In this document: piece by piece, positions 21,375-29,099 of the stretch
Layout of the letters: each line of letters opens with the position of its first letter
How positions within the stretch are numbered: position 1 is the stretch's first letter
DNA from: Clostridium sp.
Lineage (GTDB): Bacteria > Bacillota > Clostridia > Clostridiales > Clostridiaceae
NCBI RefSeq assembly: GCF_016650035.1
Contig: NZ_JAENWM010000011.1
Span: 1-63,249 of the forward strand
Reading direction: 5' to 3'
Length of the DNA: 63,249 nucleotides
Notes under the pieces: generated by a model
The model's input: the letters and a program-made list of their open reading frames with translations, nothing else
Databases searched by the model: none
Told to the model about the DNA's origin: nothing
Translations under genes and position numbers: made by a program

Positions 21375-21590
21375 ATGTTAGTAATCAGTAGGAAAAAAGG
21401 TGAATCATTACTTATAGGTGAAGATGTAGAAATAACTATAGTAAAGATTGAAAACGGTTCAGTAAAAATTGCTATAAGCGCACCAAAAGAAATTGGAATA
21501 CTTAGGAAAGAACTTTATATAGAGATAACAGATGAGAACAAAAAGGCTATGGCCTTTGATGCGTCAGCATTAGAAAAATTAAAGAAATAA
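21375..21590 (+). CDS. csrA: CsrA, RNA-binding translational regulator
   Basis: CsrA dimers bind GGA motifs in hairpins and block ribosome access. The 71-aa protein has [20 protein letters not shown], then [19 protein letters not shown] with the RNA-contacting residues near R4 and the APKEI-R region. Its most likely target in this window is the flagellin leader (hairpin at 25433-25448). It pairs with fliW directly upstream. Confidence 0.97.
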   Translation: MLVISRKKGESLLIGEDVEITIVKIENGSVKIAISAPKEIGILRKELYIEITDENKKAMAFDASALEKLKK

Positions 21591-21604
21591 ATTAGGGGGC
21601 AATT

Positions 21605-21952
21605 ATGGATATTGGGGGTATTAGTCAAAATAGTTCTGCAGATATAGATAGATTTTATAAAGCACCAGAAAATATTGCGGTTTCAAAATCTGTTGAAGTG
21701 AATAATTCATTTAATGCAAAAAATGATAGTGAAAAAGAAATTAAAAATGCAGTTGTTAAAATCAATAAATTTTTACTGGGTGAAGGCACCCATGTTAGAT
21801 ATCAAAAGCATGATGTGCTTAACCAAATGATTGTAAGTGTAATTGATAATAACACCAATGAAGTGATAAAAGAAATTCCTTCGAAAAAGATATTGGATAT
21901 GGTAGCTAAAATGTGTGAAATGGCTGGTATTTTAGTAGATAAAAAAGCATGA
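21605..21952 (+). CDS. flaG: FlaG family protein
   Basis: A 115-aa protein with a variable polar N-terminus (1-50) and the FlaG core: KINKFLLGEGTHVRYQKHDV, then MIVSVIDNNTNEVIKEIPSK and KILDMVAKM. FlaG proteins affect flagellar filament length. It lies in the usual position near fliS and fliD. Confidence 0.9.
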   Translation: MDIGGISQNSSADIDRFYKAPENIAVSKSVEVNNSFNAKNDSEKEIKNAVVKINKFLLGEGTHVRYQKHDVLNQMIVSVIDNNTNEVIKEIPSKKILDMVAKMCEMAGILVDKKA

Positions 21953-21981
21953 CCCCTTAGAATAAAGATAGGAGGGCTATT

Positions 21982-22272
21982 ATGGAATTTAAATTAAATA
22001 AAATTGATGTTGAATTAAGACAAAGAGTTAAGGAGACAACAAAGTCTGGTGTAGTTCATAGAAAAAATGCAATAACTGTAAATAAAGATAGAAATCCTAG
22101 AGATAACTCAAGTTCCTATGAAGAGTTTAAGTACAAGCTTTCAAAATATAAGAAGAAACATAAAATATCTGTAGGTGCGTCGAGAAATACTCAATATGAG
22201 ATTGAGGTTTTTAAAGAGGCATTGGAAAATGAGCAAAGAATCATTGGTAATTTTATAGATACTAAAAAGTAG
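21982..22272 (+). CDS. Hypothetical protein of the late flagellar operon
   Basis: A 96-aa basic, hydrophilic protein with no family I recognise. It is Lys/Arg-rich, with a central KYKLSKYKKKHK stretch and a predicted helical C-terminus (YEIEVFKEALENEQRIIGN). It has no signal peptide or membrane segment. A strong AGGAGGG site precedes ATG 21982, and only 12 bp separates it from fliS. Its place between flaG and fliS in a sigma-D operon suggests a filament-related role, possibly an export or chaperone accessory. That is inference from context. Confidence 0.75.
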   Translation: MEFKLNKIDVELRQRVKETTKSGVVHRKNAITVNKDRNPRDNSSSYEEFKYKLSKYKKKHKISVGASRNTQYEIEVFKEALENEQRIIGNFIDTKK

Positions 22273-22284
22273 GGGTGGAGGAGT

Positions 22285-22680
22285 ATGGCAATGAACGCTT
22301 ATGGAAATGCATTTAATACTTATAAAAGTAATAGTGTGAATTTTGCATCAAAGGATCAACTTCTTTTAATGCTGGTAGAAGGGGCTGCAAAGTTTTCAAA
22401 AATAGGTAGACAAGCAATCTTGGATAAAGATGTTAAAAAGGCTCATGAAAATATTATAAAAACTCAGAATATATTTTATGAATTAATGGCAACTATGGAC
22501 GTAGCAAAAGGTGGCGAATGGACAGAGAGTCTAATGAAGGTTTATGAATTTATAGTTAGAAGGCTTGCGGATGCTAATATTAAAAAAAGTGAAGAGATTA
22601 TGAATGAGGTAATTCCACTGATTGATGATGTTAGGGATACTTGGAGTGAGGCTTATAAAAGGACTAAAGGTGGGAAATAG
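22285..22680 (+). CDS. fliS: FliS, flagellin export chaperone
   Basis: FliS binds the flagellin C-terminus and prevents premature polymerisation. The 131-aa protein begins with NAYGNAFNTYKSNSVNFASK and QLLLMLVEGAAKFSK, the conserved FliS start, and is all helical. It precedes fliD, as usual. Confidence 0.95.
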   Translation: MAMNAYGNAFNTYKSNSVNFASKDQLLLMLVEGAAKFSKIGRQAILDKDVKKAHENIIKTQNIFYELMATMDVAKGGEWTESLMKVYEFIVRRLADANIKKSEEIMNEVIPLIDDVRDTWSEAYKRTKGGK

Positions 22681-22707
22681 GCAATTGAATAAGGGGGTTG
22701 ATAATAT

Positions 22708-24711
22708 ATGTCGAGTATTTATCCAAGCAGCAGTAGTACTTCAAGTGCTAATTTAATGAGAATATCGGGGATGGCATCTGGTATTGATACAGATGCACTA
22801 GTTAAATCTATGGTTTCAAACTACCAATCTAAGATTGATAAAGCAAACCAAGCTAAGCAGACAGTACAGTGGCAGCAAGAAGGGTATAGAGAAATTATTA
22901 CAGGAATAAAAGGATTGCAGGATTATTTTGATCCTCTTTCAAGTAAGTATATGATGTCTGGGAATTCTTTTAATACAAATTCAGTAACTAATTCGGATAG
23001 TGCTATTGTTTCAGCAACTGTTAGTTCAAGTGCAAAGGTTGGAAATTATAAGGTTAATGTTCAACAATTAGCAGAACAGGCTAAAATATCCGGGTCATCG
23101 TTAAATTCTATGATAGAAGTCACAGATGGCGAACTATGGAATGGCGCTAAATTGACTTTAGGGTCTACTGAGATAACGTTAGATGCTAAAATACTAAATG
23201 GTAATTCAAATGATACAAATATAGATGAAGTGGTTGCAAATATTAACAGCAAAATATTTGAAAACCCAGATTTAAATGGTACAGTTTCGGCATCATATGT
23301 TAATGATGTATCTGGTGGTTATATAAAATTTAATAGTGCAAGTTCCATTAGTTTAACTGCAAAAACATCTGAGGATGTGGAATTAGCTTCAATAACATCT
23401 ATTAATAGCGGTATTTCATCATCTTCAAAATTGTCTGATTTGGGGATTACAACTACTCTTAGTTTTTCTTTATCCTACGATACAGCCACAAATACAACAC
23501 CTATAAGTATAAATGCAAGTAGTGCGACCACAATTACGGAGTTAATGGATCAAGTCAAAAGTGCAACTGGTGGAGCAGTTACAATGAGTTTAGATGATAC
23601 AACTGGTAAAATTTCATTCCAATCTAACAATTATGGATCTTCTTCAGGTATTACAATTAAAAATAATAGTAGTAACATAGGTAATCTTGGAATAACAATT
23701 GAAGATAGTATTGCTGGAATAACCAAAACAGGAAAAGATGCCATAGTGGCAATTACTGCTCCAGGACAAACTATACCTACAACTACAACTCAAAGTTCGA
23801 ATAAATTCACTGTAAATGGTGTTTCTTATAATCTTGCTGGAGTTAGTGAATTAGAAAAAACCTCAAATGTAAATGTAACATCAAATTCAGACACTGTTGT
23901 TACCAATGTGAAAAAATTCATTGAAGATTATAATACTATAATATCAACAATTAACACCAAATTAACAGAAACGAAAGATAGGGATTATGCTCCATTAACT
24001 GATGATCAAAGAGAAAGCATGAGTGATGATCAAATCAAAACATGGGAAGCTAAAGCTAAGGTTGGAATACTTAGGAAAGATGACTATTTAAGTAGTTTAA
24101 TGTCGCAACTACGAGGAACACTTTATTCACCTGTATACAGTAGTTATGATAATAAAGATAAAAGCTCTGGGAAAGTATCCTTAAGTTTTGGTAGTTATGG
24201 CACTGGGGCTGTAGGTATAGAAACATCAGAGGATCTTACAGACGGCGGTAAACTTGTAATTAAGGATGAAGAGATATTAAAAAATGCTATTGAAAATAAT
24301 ATGGAGGACTTTAAAAAACTATTTATTGGGTCTTCTAATAGCACTATAGATTCGAGTACAGCATATATAGGCTCAGCAAAATACAATGAAGATGGTATAT
24401 TTAAAAGGATGGACACAATAATAAGAGACTATGTTGCATCACCTGGACTTGGTAAAGATGGTACTTATACTACCGCTGGATATATGAATATATTTGTAAA
24501 TAAGCAATATGATTTCAGTAGTTCAGGTTCTTCTGGTAAAAATACACTCCCTGACCAAGTATATAATAAAGTTTTAAATGTTAGTAAATTTCAAGCTCAA
24601 CTTGAAGCTGCACAAACTAGGTATTATGCTAAATTCACAGCGCTAGAAACAGCTATGAATGCTTTAAATACACAGCAGAGTGCACTTACGTCTATGCTTG
24701 GAACAAGTTAA
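22708..24711 (+). CDS. fliD: FliD, filament cap protein
   Basis: FliD caps the growing filament and folds flagellin subunits into place. The 667-aa protein has the N-terminal FliD-N signature (RISGMASGIDTDALVKSMV), a large variable Ser/Thr/Asn-rich middle, and the C-terminal FliD-C region that ends in coiled coil (KFTALETAMNALNTQQSALT). It is somewhat longer than typical (450-550 aa) owing to the middle domains. Confidence 0.94.
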   Translation: MSSIYPSSSSTSSANLMRISGMASGIDTDALVKSMVSNYQSKIDKANQAKQTVQWQQEGYREIITGIKGLQDYFDPLSSKYMMSGNSFNTNSVTNSDSAIVSATVSSSAKVGNYKVNVQQLAEQAKISGSSLNSMIEVTDGELWNGAKLTLGSTEITLDAKILNGNSNDTNIDEVVANINSKIFENPDLNGTVSASYVNDVSGGYIKFNSASSISLTAKTSEDVELASITSINSGISSSSKLSDLGITTTLSFSLSYDTATNTTPISINASSATTITELMDQVKSATGGAVTMSLDDTTGKISFQSNNYGSSSGITIKNNSSNIGNLGITIEDSIAGITKTGKDAIVAITAPGQTIPTTTTQSSNKFTVNGVSYNLAGVSELEKTSNVNVTSNSDTVVTNVKKFIEDYNTIISTINTKLTETKDRDYAPLTDDQRESMSDDQIKTWEAKAKVGILRKDDYLSSLMSQLRGTLYSPVYSSYDNKDKSSGKVSLSFGSYGTGAVGIETSEDLTDGGKLVIKDEEILKNAIENNMEDFKKLFIGSSNSTIDSSTAYIGSAKYNEDGIFKRMDTIIRDYVASPGLGKDGTYTTAGYMNIFVNKQYDFSSSGSSGKNTLPDQVYNKVLNVSKFQAQLEAAQTRYYAKFTALETAMNALNTQQSALTSMLGTS

Positions 24712-24776
24712 TATATATAAGGGACAGCTGGATAATATTCATTGATAATTCTAATTAAAATAAAGCTGGTGGTAAA

Positions 24777-25112
24777 TTGAATTTAGAGGAAAACTTTATT
24801 AAGTATAAAAATATAACTTTGATTATTATTAAAATAGTTAAAGCAGAAGAATATGAGAAATTAGAAGAGAGTTTTGCGCAAAGGCAGTTAATTTTGAACG
24901 ATATTAGTAAAATGAGTTATTCAAAGGAGGAACTGAAGAAATTCTATTTGCAATATGAAATTGAAAATTTAGAAAAAGTATTAACTTCTGAAATGAAAGT
25001 TAGAAAAAGTGATTTATTGAAAAAAATAAAACAAAACGAGCAAAAACAAGTAGGAATGGCAGGATATAATAATATATCTGCTAAAGCTGTATTTTTGAGT
25101 AAAGAAATTTAA
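24777..25112 (+). CDS. FliT-like flagellar protein
   Basis: A 111-aa helical, charged protein that starts at TTG 24777 behind GGTGG. The pattern of a short helix, a QRQLILNDISKM segment and a Lys-rich C-terminus resembles FliT, the FliD chaperone. Its position directly after fliD matches. Similarity is weak, so the name is context-based and I give no symbol. Confidence 0.6.
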   Translation: MNLEENFIKYKNITLIIIKIVKAEEYEKLEESFAQRQLILNDISKMSYSKEELKKFYLQYEIENLEKVLTSEMKVRKSDLLKKIKQNEQKQVGMAGYNNISAKAVFLSKEI

Positions 25113-25183
25113 CAACATTACATCTCAGCAGGAGATAATTTAATTCCGATTACATTCTTTTAAAATATATTTTTAAAAAGGTA

Positions 25184-25210
25184 TAAAGTTATTATTTATT
25201 GTAGCGATAT
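25184..25210 (+). promoter_or_regulatory. Sigma-D promoter of the main flagellin gene
   Basis: TAAA at 25184-25187, a 16-bp spacer, and GCGATAT at 25204-25210 form a near-perfect sigma-D promoter. Transcription should begin about 25217, leaving a leader of about 260 nt before the flagellin start. The 25113-25475 gap thus holds this promoter, a short ORF, a hairpin (AGTTAG...CTTAACT, 25389-25417) and the CsrA site. Confidence 0.88.
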
Positions 25211-25256
25211 ATATAATAGCAACAAAAACAAAAATGACTTAAGTATATATTAAAAA

Positions 25257-25394
25257 ATGACGGCAGAAGGTTGCCTAACTGTTGAAAATCAACTGGATGT
25301 TTACAATGCTCTGAAAGCCTTGATATCACAAGATGATGAAATTCAACAAAGAAGTAACAAGGACAATCTGAAAAGCAACATTTCAACAAGTTAG
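25257..25394 (+). CDS. 45-codon ORF in the flagellin leader
   Basis: An open frame of 45 aa starts at ATG 25257 (MTAEGCLTVENQLDVYNALK at its start) and ends at TAG 25394. It lies wholly inside the transcribed leader of the flagellin gene. The composition looks protein-like and hydrophilic (QDDEIQQRSNKDN), but no ribosome site is visible before the ATG (only A/T). It could be a decayed gene, a leader peptide, or chance. Coding is not established. Confidence 0.3.
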   Translation: MTAEGCLTVENQLDVYNALKALISQDDEIQQRSNKDNLKSNISTS

Positions 25395-25432
25395 TACGGC
25401 TCATAGCGAGCTTAACTATAAATAACCAATAG

Positions 25433-25466
25433 AGGACAAGGATGTCCTACTAAAATTTCAAGGAGG
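25433..25466 (+). promoter_or_regulatory. CsrA-binding hairpin and second site over the flagellin ribosome site
   Basis: AGGACA (25433-25438) and TGTCCT (25443-25448) form a stem that puts AGGA in the loop. The core ACAAGGATGT equals the established CsrA SELEX consensus ACARGGAUGU. A second GGA lies in the ribosome site CAAGGAGGAA (about 25459-25466). Two spaced GGA sites, one in a hairpin and one over the ribosome site, is the arrangement known for Bacillus hag repression by CsrA. Confidence 0.75.
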
Positions 25467-25475
25467 AATATTATT

Positions 25476-27932
25476 ATGATAATCAATCACAACTTAGGTG
25501 CGATGAACGCTAACAGAAACATGAACATTAATTCAAATAAGGCTTCAAAATCAATGGAAAAACTTTCATCAGGTCTTAGAATTAACAAAGCAGGAGACGA
25601 TGCAGCAGGTCTTGCTATATCAGAGAAAATGAGAGGACAAATTAGAGGACTCGACCAAGCTTCAGCTAATGCTCAAGATGGCATTTCTATGATTGGAACA
25701 GCTGAGGGTGCATTAAGCGAAACTCACAGCATACTTCAAAGAATGAGAGAACTTGCAGTTCAATCATCAAATGATACTAACGTATCAGTAGACCGTGGAG
25801 AAATTCAAAAGGAAATGGATCAATTAACTAAAGAAGTAAGTAGAATATCAAACAATACTGAATTCAATACTCAAAAACTTATAAATGGTGGAATATCTGA
25901 TGATGGAATTAAATCAGCTACATTCCATGTTGGAGCAAATTCAGGTCAAGGTATAACATTATCAATTAATGCAATGGATGCAAAATCTTTAGGAATATCA
26001 AGAGACGTAAGTCAAGCAAGTATTGATACTGATAATAATCCAGCAAAACTTGCAACTGTAAGTTCTGATTCAGTTGATGTTGCAAAGACACTCGCAGATG
26101 GAAAATATCAAGTTGCATTAACTGCATCAGATGCAGGAGCAACAACTGCTACAGACGCTACTGGAACTGCTGTTGCTAATTTAGTTTCTGGTACTGCAAC
26201 TGCAGATACAAATATTACATTAACCTATACAGACCATGGAACTGCAGCTACAAATACAGCAGCAGGAGTTATAGATGCTACGACTAATGATATGTCTGCT
26301 GTAGGAACAGGATCATTAAAAATTAATGGAGTAACTGTTGGCTTGACTAACACTAAAGCTGTAACTGGTACTGAGGCTGAGGTAGTTACTGCATTGCAAA
26401 AGGATATTGACAGCAGTGCATTAGGGGCAGGTAAATATAAAGTTAGTGTCGGTGCTGATCATAAATTGTCAATTGCTAGTGTAGCAACAGGTTCTGCAAC
26501 AAAAGTTGATTTAACAGGTTCAGATATTACTGCAGCTACAAAATTAGGATTTAGTAGTTTAACATCAGAAAAAGGTGCTGCAACAGGCGGAACTAAAGAT
26601 TGGGTAGCTACAGGTTCATTAGGTGGAGTTGTTTCAGGAGGAAATAATACAGTTAATGGTATAACAATTGATCAAACTAAACTATCTACTACTGCAGCTT
26701 TAGGAGAGAAAGTAACGGTTAAAGGCTTTAAGGATGCATCTCTTTCAGCTCAATTACAGTCTGTAGGTACAGCAGGTACCGTAAATACATCAAAAACTGG
26801 TGCTGTTGCTGTTGCTACAGATGCAGTTAAAGGTACTGCATCTGCTGATGTAAATGGGACTTTAGTTTATCATGAAGCAACTACTGCAGCACCTGCTACT
26901 ATTGCAGATGCTCAAGCTGGCGCACTACTAGCAGATACATTATCATTTGCTTCTGGCGCTAATAGTGATTCATTCAATGGAGTTACAATAGAATTTTCAG
27001 GTGCAGGACAGGCTGGAGCTCCAACAGCTATATGGGATGATGTAAATGATAAGGTAATAATTTCATTAGATACTGCAGTAACAAATAATACAGCAGCATT
27101 AATTTCAACAGCTATTACTGATTTAGGAGATCAAATTAAAGCTGATGGTTCAGCTATTGATTTAAGCACTGTTGTAGCAACAGCTGGTGTAGGTGGAGCT
27201 TTTGATACCACTACTACTTTTGCTAACTCTTCTTCATTCGTTTCAGCTGCATTTGCAGATGGTGTAAATACAACAGTTGCTGCAGGTTGGAATGGGACAG
27301 GAGATTTAACAGGCACAAACCTTACTACAGGTACTCAAACAGTTAATGATGTAATTATTGATATTGCTAAGCTAACATCAATGGCTGATGGAGATACAGT
27401 AAACATCAAGGCATCAGTTGGAGCAGATATAGGTAAAGCTACAACGATTGATCAGAAAAATGGTGGTAGTTATGTAATAGGCGATGCTAATGGCGCTGGA
27501 CAAATGAAGATTGGAATTACAGCTGGTACAGCAGTTGAGGGAACATCAACTGTAAATCTAACAACAGATGTAGCAACATCAGCTACAAAACAAGCAAATG
27601 GATCAATGTCTGAGGCAACAGTTGTTGCTGGACTAGATATTTCCACACAATCTAAAGCAAGTGCAGCTGTTACAACAATTCAAACTGCAATAGAAAGTGT
27701 TTCAGCTGAAAGATCTAAACTTGGTGCTTACCAAAACAGATTAGAGCACACAATAGCTAATTTAGGAACTTCAAGTGAAAACTTAACATCAGCTGAGTCA
27801 AGAATCAGAGACGTAGACATGGCTAAAGAAATGTCAACATTCTCAAAGAACAATATTCTTAATCAAGCTGCTCAAGCTATGCTTGCTCAAGCTAACCAAC
27901 AACCACAACAAGTTCTTCAATTATTAAGATAA
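25476..27932 (+). CDS. hag: Flagellin, main filament protein (large form)
   Basis: Flagellin is the filament subunit. This 818-aa form is well above the usual 270-550. D0/D1 N-terminus: residues 1 to about 170 with MIINHNLGAMNANRNM, KLSSGLRINKAGDDAAGLAI and SNNTEFNTQKLINGG. C-terminal D1/D0: residues about 725-818 with SAERSKLGAYQNRLEHTI and ending QQPQQVLQLLR. The roughly 550-residue middle is Ala/Thr/Gly/Val-rich and is the surface-exposed variable part. No Cys is seen in it. It has its own sigma-D promoter and CsrA-regulated leader and is followed by a terminator. The chaperone FliS and cap FliD are encoded upstream. Confidence 0.96.
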   Translation: MIINHNLGAMNANRNMNINSNKASKSMEKLSSGLRINKAGDDAAGLAISEKMRGQIRGLDQASANAQDGISMIGTAEGALSETHSILQRMRELAVQSSNDTNVSVDRGEIQKEMDQLTKEVSRISNNTEFNTQKLINGGISDDGIKSATFHVGANSGQGITLSINAMDAKSLGISRDVSQASIDTDNNPAKLATVSSDSVDVAKTLADGKYQVALTASDAGATTATDATGTAVANLVSGTATADTNITLTYTDHGTAATNTAAGVIDATTNDMSAVGTGSLKINGVTVGLTNTKAVTGTEAEVVTALQKDIDSSALGAGKYKVSVGADHKLSIASVATGSATKVDLTGSDITAATKLGFSSLTSEKGAATGGTKDWVATGSLGGVVSGGNNTVNGITIDQTKLSTTAALGEKVTVKGFKDASLSAQLQSVGTAGTVNTSKTGAVAVATDAVKGTASADVNGTLVYHEATTAAPATIADAQAGALLADTLSFASGANSDSFNGVTIEFSGAGQAGAPTAIWDDVNDKVIISLDTAVTNNTAALISTAITDLGDQIKADGSAIDLSTVVATAGVGGAFDTTTTFANSSSFVSAAFADGVNTTVAAGWNGTGDLTGTNLTTGTQTVNDVIIDIAKLTSMADGDTVNIKASVGADIGKATTIDQKNGGSYVIGDANGAGQMKIGITAGTAVEGTSTVNLTTDVATSATKQANGSMSEATVVAGLDISTQSKASAAVTTIQTAIESVSAERSKLGAYQNRLEHTIANLGTSSENLTSAESRIRDVDMAKEMSTFSKNNILNQAAQAMLAQANQQPQQVLQLLR

Positions 27933-27960
27933 TTGATAAACTTATAAAAGTAATATCAAG

Positions 27961-27990
27961 GAGTCAGGGTGAAAACTCTGGCTCTTTTTT
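27961..27990 (+). terminator. Terminator after flagellin
   Basis: GAGTCAGGGT (27961-27970) pairs with ACTCTGGCTC (27975-27984) through two G-U pairs and is followed by TTTTTT. The YjfB gene starts only 29 bp later, so its expression may rely on read-through. Confidence 0.8.
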
Positions 27991-28018
27991 CAAATAAAGA
28001 TAAGTAGGAGGAATAACT

Positions 28019-28207
28019 ATGGATATAGGGGCACTATCAATGATAATGAGTCAATCAAGAGTTCAACAATCAGTTGGCATAGAAGTGATGAAGATGGCAA
28101 TGAATACTGGTAAGGAAAATGCTACACAGATGACAGATATGATAGATATGATAGAGAATGTTGCAATAGATTCTAATGTAGGACAAAATTTGGATGTGAG
28201 GGCATAG
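28019..28207 (+). CDS. YjfB-family putative motility protein
   Basis: A 62-aa protein of the YjfB type: MDIGALSMIMSQSRVQQSVG at the start, then VMKMAMNTGKENA, and ending NVGQNLDVRA. The YjfB family (PF14070) is small, Firmicute-specific and often under sigma-D, with unknown function. A strong AGGAGG site precedes it. The next gene starts 2 bp after its stop, so they should be translated together. A related copy is fused to the second gene at 28544. Confidence 0.82.
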   Translation: MDIGALSMIMSQSRVQQSVGIEVMKMAMNTGKENATQMTDMIDMIENVAIDSNVGQNLDVRA

Positions 28208-28209
28208 GT

Positions 28210-28449
28210 ATGGGTGAAAAAGAAGAACTAAAGATGGAATTGAATAGGGTAAAATATAGACATAATATGCTAGGCATCATGGAGGTAAAGCTACTGCAAA
28301 TGAAGGAAATAGCTGAACAGGCTAAAGAAGAGAATTTGAGTGTATTAGAGAGTGAAGCTCTAAATGCTAGGCTAAACGATTTAGCAGCACAGGTAAATGA
28401 AATAGATCAAGAAAGTAAAAATGTAGTAAACGAAGGAGCAGTTGAATGA
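28210..28449 (+). CDS. Small coiled-coil protein, partner of the YjfB gene
   Basis: A 79-aa charged helical protein with no family name I know. Its core EVKLLQMKEIAEQAKEEN, then LNARLNDLAAQVNEID, is clearly related to the C-terminal half of the protein at 28544 (EVKLLQMRSIAEQGKQ and LNHRLDNLASQISAID). The heptad-like Leu/Ile spacing suggests a coiled-coil hairpin. It starts 2 bp after the YjfB stop. The fused homologue next door supports a physical or functional link to YjfB. Confidence 0.78.
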   Translation: MGEKEELKMELNRVKYRHNMLGIMEVKLLQMKEIAEQAKEENLSVLESEALNARLNDLAAQVNEIDQESKNVVNEGAVE

Positions 28450-28517
28450 GTACTAGGGCTACAGAAATATCAGTCCAAGCTAGGAAAGCTCATGCAACTA
28501 GAATAACGGTGACCTGA
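28446..28517 (+). CDS. Possible 23-codon ORF overlapping the previous stop
   Basis: An ATGA overlap with the 28210 gene opens a 23-aa frame (MSTRATEISVQARKAHATRI at its start) ending at TGA 28517. Translational coupling is possible, but nothing else supports it. It may be the eroded start of another copy of the module. Confidence 0.2.
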   Translation: MSTRATEISVQARKAHATRITVT

Positions 28518-28543
28518 AAAAAATAGTGTTAGGAGGTAATCAT

Positions 28544-28963
28544 ATGGATATAGCAGCACTAGCAAAGGTTCAACAACGGGCTGACAAAGTAGAAATGAAA
28601 ACAGCTATGGATACAGGCGAAGAAAATAATAACCCAATAATAGAAAAGACTCATATTGATGCAATAGACTCTAATATCGGACAGAATTTAGACGTAATTG
28701 CAGATAAACAAATGGATAATAAGGAAGAACTACATAAGCAACTACAACAGGAAATAGAATGGGCACAGGAAAAACAGAAGCTGCTTAAACTCAAAGAAGT
28801 AAAGCTGCTACAAATGAGATCGATAGCGGAACAAGGTAAGCAAGTCACTGTTACGCCACTACAACTAAGAAATTTGAATCATAGGTTAGACAATTTAGCA
28901 TCACAGATTAGTGCAATAGATAGCGATAGCAGAAGAACAAAAGACGGACAAAAGTTAGAGTGA
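28544..28963 (+). CDS. Fused YjfB-like and coiled-coil protein
   Basis: A 139-aa protein that joins both parts of the preceding gene pair. Residues 1 to about 50 are YjfB-like (MDIAALAKVQQRADKVEMKT, AMDTGEENN, NIGQNLDVIA) and the rest is the coiled-coil module (KLKEVKLLQMRSIAEQG). The junction passes from NLDV through IADKQMDNKEEL. The MDNKEEL there matches MGEKEEL, the start of the free module, so the fusion point is visible. ATG 28544 has AGGAGGT upstream; a GTG at 28526 would put that site inside the gene. Function is unknown. The setting between flagellin genes suggests motility. Confidence 0.8.
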   Translation: MDIAALAKVQQRADKVEMKTAMDTGEENNNPIIEKTHIDAIDSNIGQNLDVIADKQMDNKEELHKQLQQEIEWAQEKQKLLKLKEVKLLQMRSIAEQGKQVTVTPLQLRNLNHRLDNLASQISAIDSDSRRTKDGQKLE

Positions 28964-29003
28964 GCATTAGTGGCTATTAGATTAGCTGCTGGTGCTTATT
29001 TTT
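28962..29003 (+). repeat. REP-like hairpin, copy 1
   Basis: A stem pairs GAGCATTAGTGGCTA with TAGCTGCTGGTGCTT (several G-U pairs), and a T run follows. It overlaps the stop of the 28544 gene and can serve as its terminator. The sequence belongs to the three-copy family TGAGCATYAGTRGCTAT. It opens the 307-bp gap 28964-29270, which also holds copy 2, a GC palindrome (CACCCCAGGGGTG, 29018-29030), a hairpin (ACTCTA/TAGAGT, 29112-29132) and two GGTGTAAAATTT repeats. Confidence 0.7.
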
Positions 29004-29017
29004 GTTGTGTTGGTAAG

Positions 29018-29030
29018 CACCCCAGGGGTG
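29018..29030. repeat. Perfect GC palindrome
   Basis: CACCCCAGGGGTG is a perfect 6-bp inverted repeat around one base and is very GC-rich for this AT-rich DNA. It lies between REP-like copies 1 and 2. Its last bases run into the first GGTGTAAAATTT direct repeat (29027-29038); the second is at 29209-29220. Confidence 0.55.
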
Positions 29031-29057
29031 TAAAATTTGGAAATTATAGATTATATT

Positions 29058-29099
29058 GAGCATCAGTAGCTATATAAATAGCGCTGGTGCCTATTTTTT
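29058..29099 (+). repeat. REP-like hairpin, copy 2
   Basis: GAGCATCAGTAGCTA pairs with TAGCGCTGGTGCCT with one bulge, and a run of six T follows (29094-29099). It has the same sequence family and orientation as copies 1 and 3, but no gene ends immediately before it, so termination alone does not explain it. Confidence 0.7.

Noticed and set aside
25192-25404. 70-aa minus-strand frame in the flagellin leader
   Set aside because: No ribosome site, Cys/Phe-rich, and the region is transcribed in the opposite direction from a strong sigma-D promoter.
27961-27990. Fourth REP-like hairpin after flagellin
   Set aside because: It shares GAGTCAGG-type bases but not the TGAGCATYAGTRGCTAT arm; it is an ordinary terminator.
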